Source: Sporosarcina limicola
GTDB lineage: Bacteria > Bacillota > Bacilli > Bacillales_A > Planococcaceae
Direction of reading: 5' to 3'
Assembly: GCF_014873855.1 (NCBI RefSeq)
Contig: NZ_JADBEL010000015.1
Coordinates: 38,666 to 102,665, forward strand
DNA length: 64,000 nt
The notes under the pieces were generated by a model. That model had not been told where the DNA came from. It was given only the letters and a program-made list of their open reading frames with translations, and ran no database searches. A program made the translations under genes and the position numbers. Positions 63,670 to 64,000 of the stretch are shown in pieces (the first letter of the stretch is position 1; each line of letters starts with the position of its first letter).

Positions 63670-64000
63670 ATGGACAAGAATAACACAAAAACCACAATAA
63701 ATGAACTGTTAAAAGAGTTAGATGAGAAATCTTTCATCAGAATTTTGAACGTCATGGATCTTGATAAATACGTAAAAAAGCTGACTGCCTACAAGTTTCT
63801 TCAACTTCTTATCACTGCCCAAGTGAACAAACTCGATAGTTTAGCGCACTTATCGAAGTTTGTAAGAGACGGAGAAGATCTTCATACACAGATTGAAATC
63901 GATGCAATAAGCACGTCTCAACTTTCGAGAAAACAAAGCATGTTATCACCTGAAATCTTCGAGAAAGTCTTCCAGCATCTTGTAGCGGAGATTCAACTCC
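63670..64000 (+). CDS. IS4-family transposase, N-terminal part (runs off the window)
   Basis: The frame is open from the ATG at 63670 to the window end (110 codons). It begins MDKNNTKTTINELLKELDEK and has YVKKLTAYKFLQLLITAQVN and AISTSQLSRKQSMLSPEIFE, the DUF4372-type N-terminal domain of IS4-like transposases (ISs of the Bacillales IS231/IS5377 sort). Catalytic DDE residues lie beyond the edge. Start is fixed by AAGGAG seven bases upstream. Confidence 0.8.
   Translation, partial: MDKNNTKTTINELLKELDEKSFIRILNVMDLDKYVKKLTAYKFLQLLITAQVNKLDSLAHLSKFVRDGEDLHTQIEIDAISTSQLSRKQSMLSPEIFEKVFQHLVAEIQL

Noticed and set aside
1..64000. tRNA, rRNA, riboswitch or CRISPR loci
   Set aside because: I saw no cloverleaf, rRNA segment, known riboswitch core or repeat-spacer array; a tRNAscan-SE, Infernal and CRISPR search would settle it.

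Overview
The window reads as chromosome of a low-GC Gram-positive rod of the order Bacillales, most like the Planococcaceae/Sporosarcina-Lysinibacillus side. This is a judgement from gene content (bacterial nitric oxide synthase, YitT, YugN, DUF1805, DUF2600, RNase J, holin-like type I toxins), strong AGGAGG-type ribosome sites and AT-rich spacers; no rRNA or tRNA is present to confirm it.

Layout. 1-4.5 kb: the 3' part of a class III lanthipeptide cluster, with the C-terminal core of a precursor peptide cut by the window edge, a LanKC synthetase and an ABC exporter. 5.2-12 kb: a Yip1-like relic, a membrane-anchored MutS-like ATPase, nitric oxide synthase, a general-stress flavin protein and a DUF2600 terpene synthase. 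10.4-17.1 kb: a dicarboxylate-type TRAP transporter (DctPQM) with a DctB-like co-sensor and a CitA/DcuS-type two-component system. 17.5-22.5 kb: YitT, then an NAD salvage operon (NrtR-like Nudix regulator, PncA, PncB, NadD, DUF1805) with a palindrome between its -10 element and first start codon. 22.6-28.3 kb: a winged-helix protein paired with a 1287-residue coiled-coil SF1 helicase, divergent from an unknown gene.

28.3-47 kb is mixed housekeeping and accessory DNA: YugN, a secreted metallopeptidase, MFS, PspC/ArsR/membrane operon, RNase J, an orphan HEPN toxin, a SUKH protein, ABC-F, HpaB, membrane-anchored Mrr nuclease, DUF1266, RtcB. Two paralogous type I toxin/antisense RNA loci (30.1-30.3 and 38.8-39.1 kb) lie here.

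48-64 kb is a decayed defence and immunity island. It holds two HsdR 3' relics, a 1598-residue SF1 helicase fused to a Vsr/DUF559-like nuclease, a HigA antitoxin with a wrecked HigB, polymorphic-toxin immunity-type genes (DUF1963-like, CbrC, SUFU-DUF2185), nested IS630/IS3 relics, a truncated nuclease, a TIR-domain protein next to a zinc-ribbon protein, a truncated Abi_2 gene and the start of an IS4-type element. The TIR/zinc-ribbon pair, the winged-helix/helicase pair and the helicase-nuclease are the best candidates for little-described systems. Many small genes are broken by single-base indels or nonsense changes, which is either real decay or homopolymer sequencing error.
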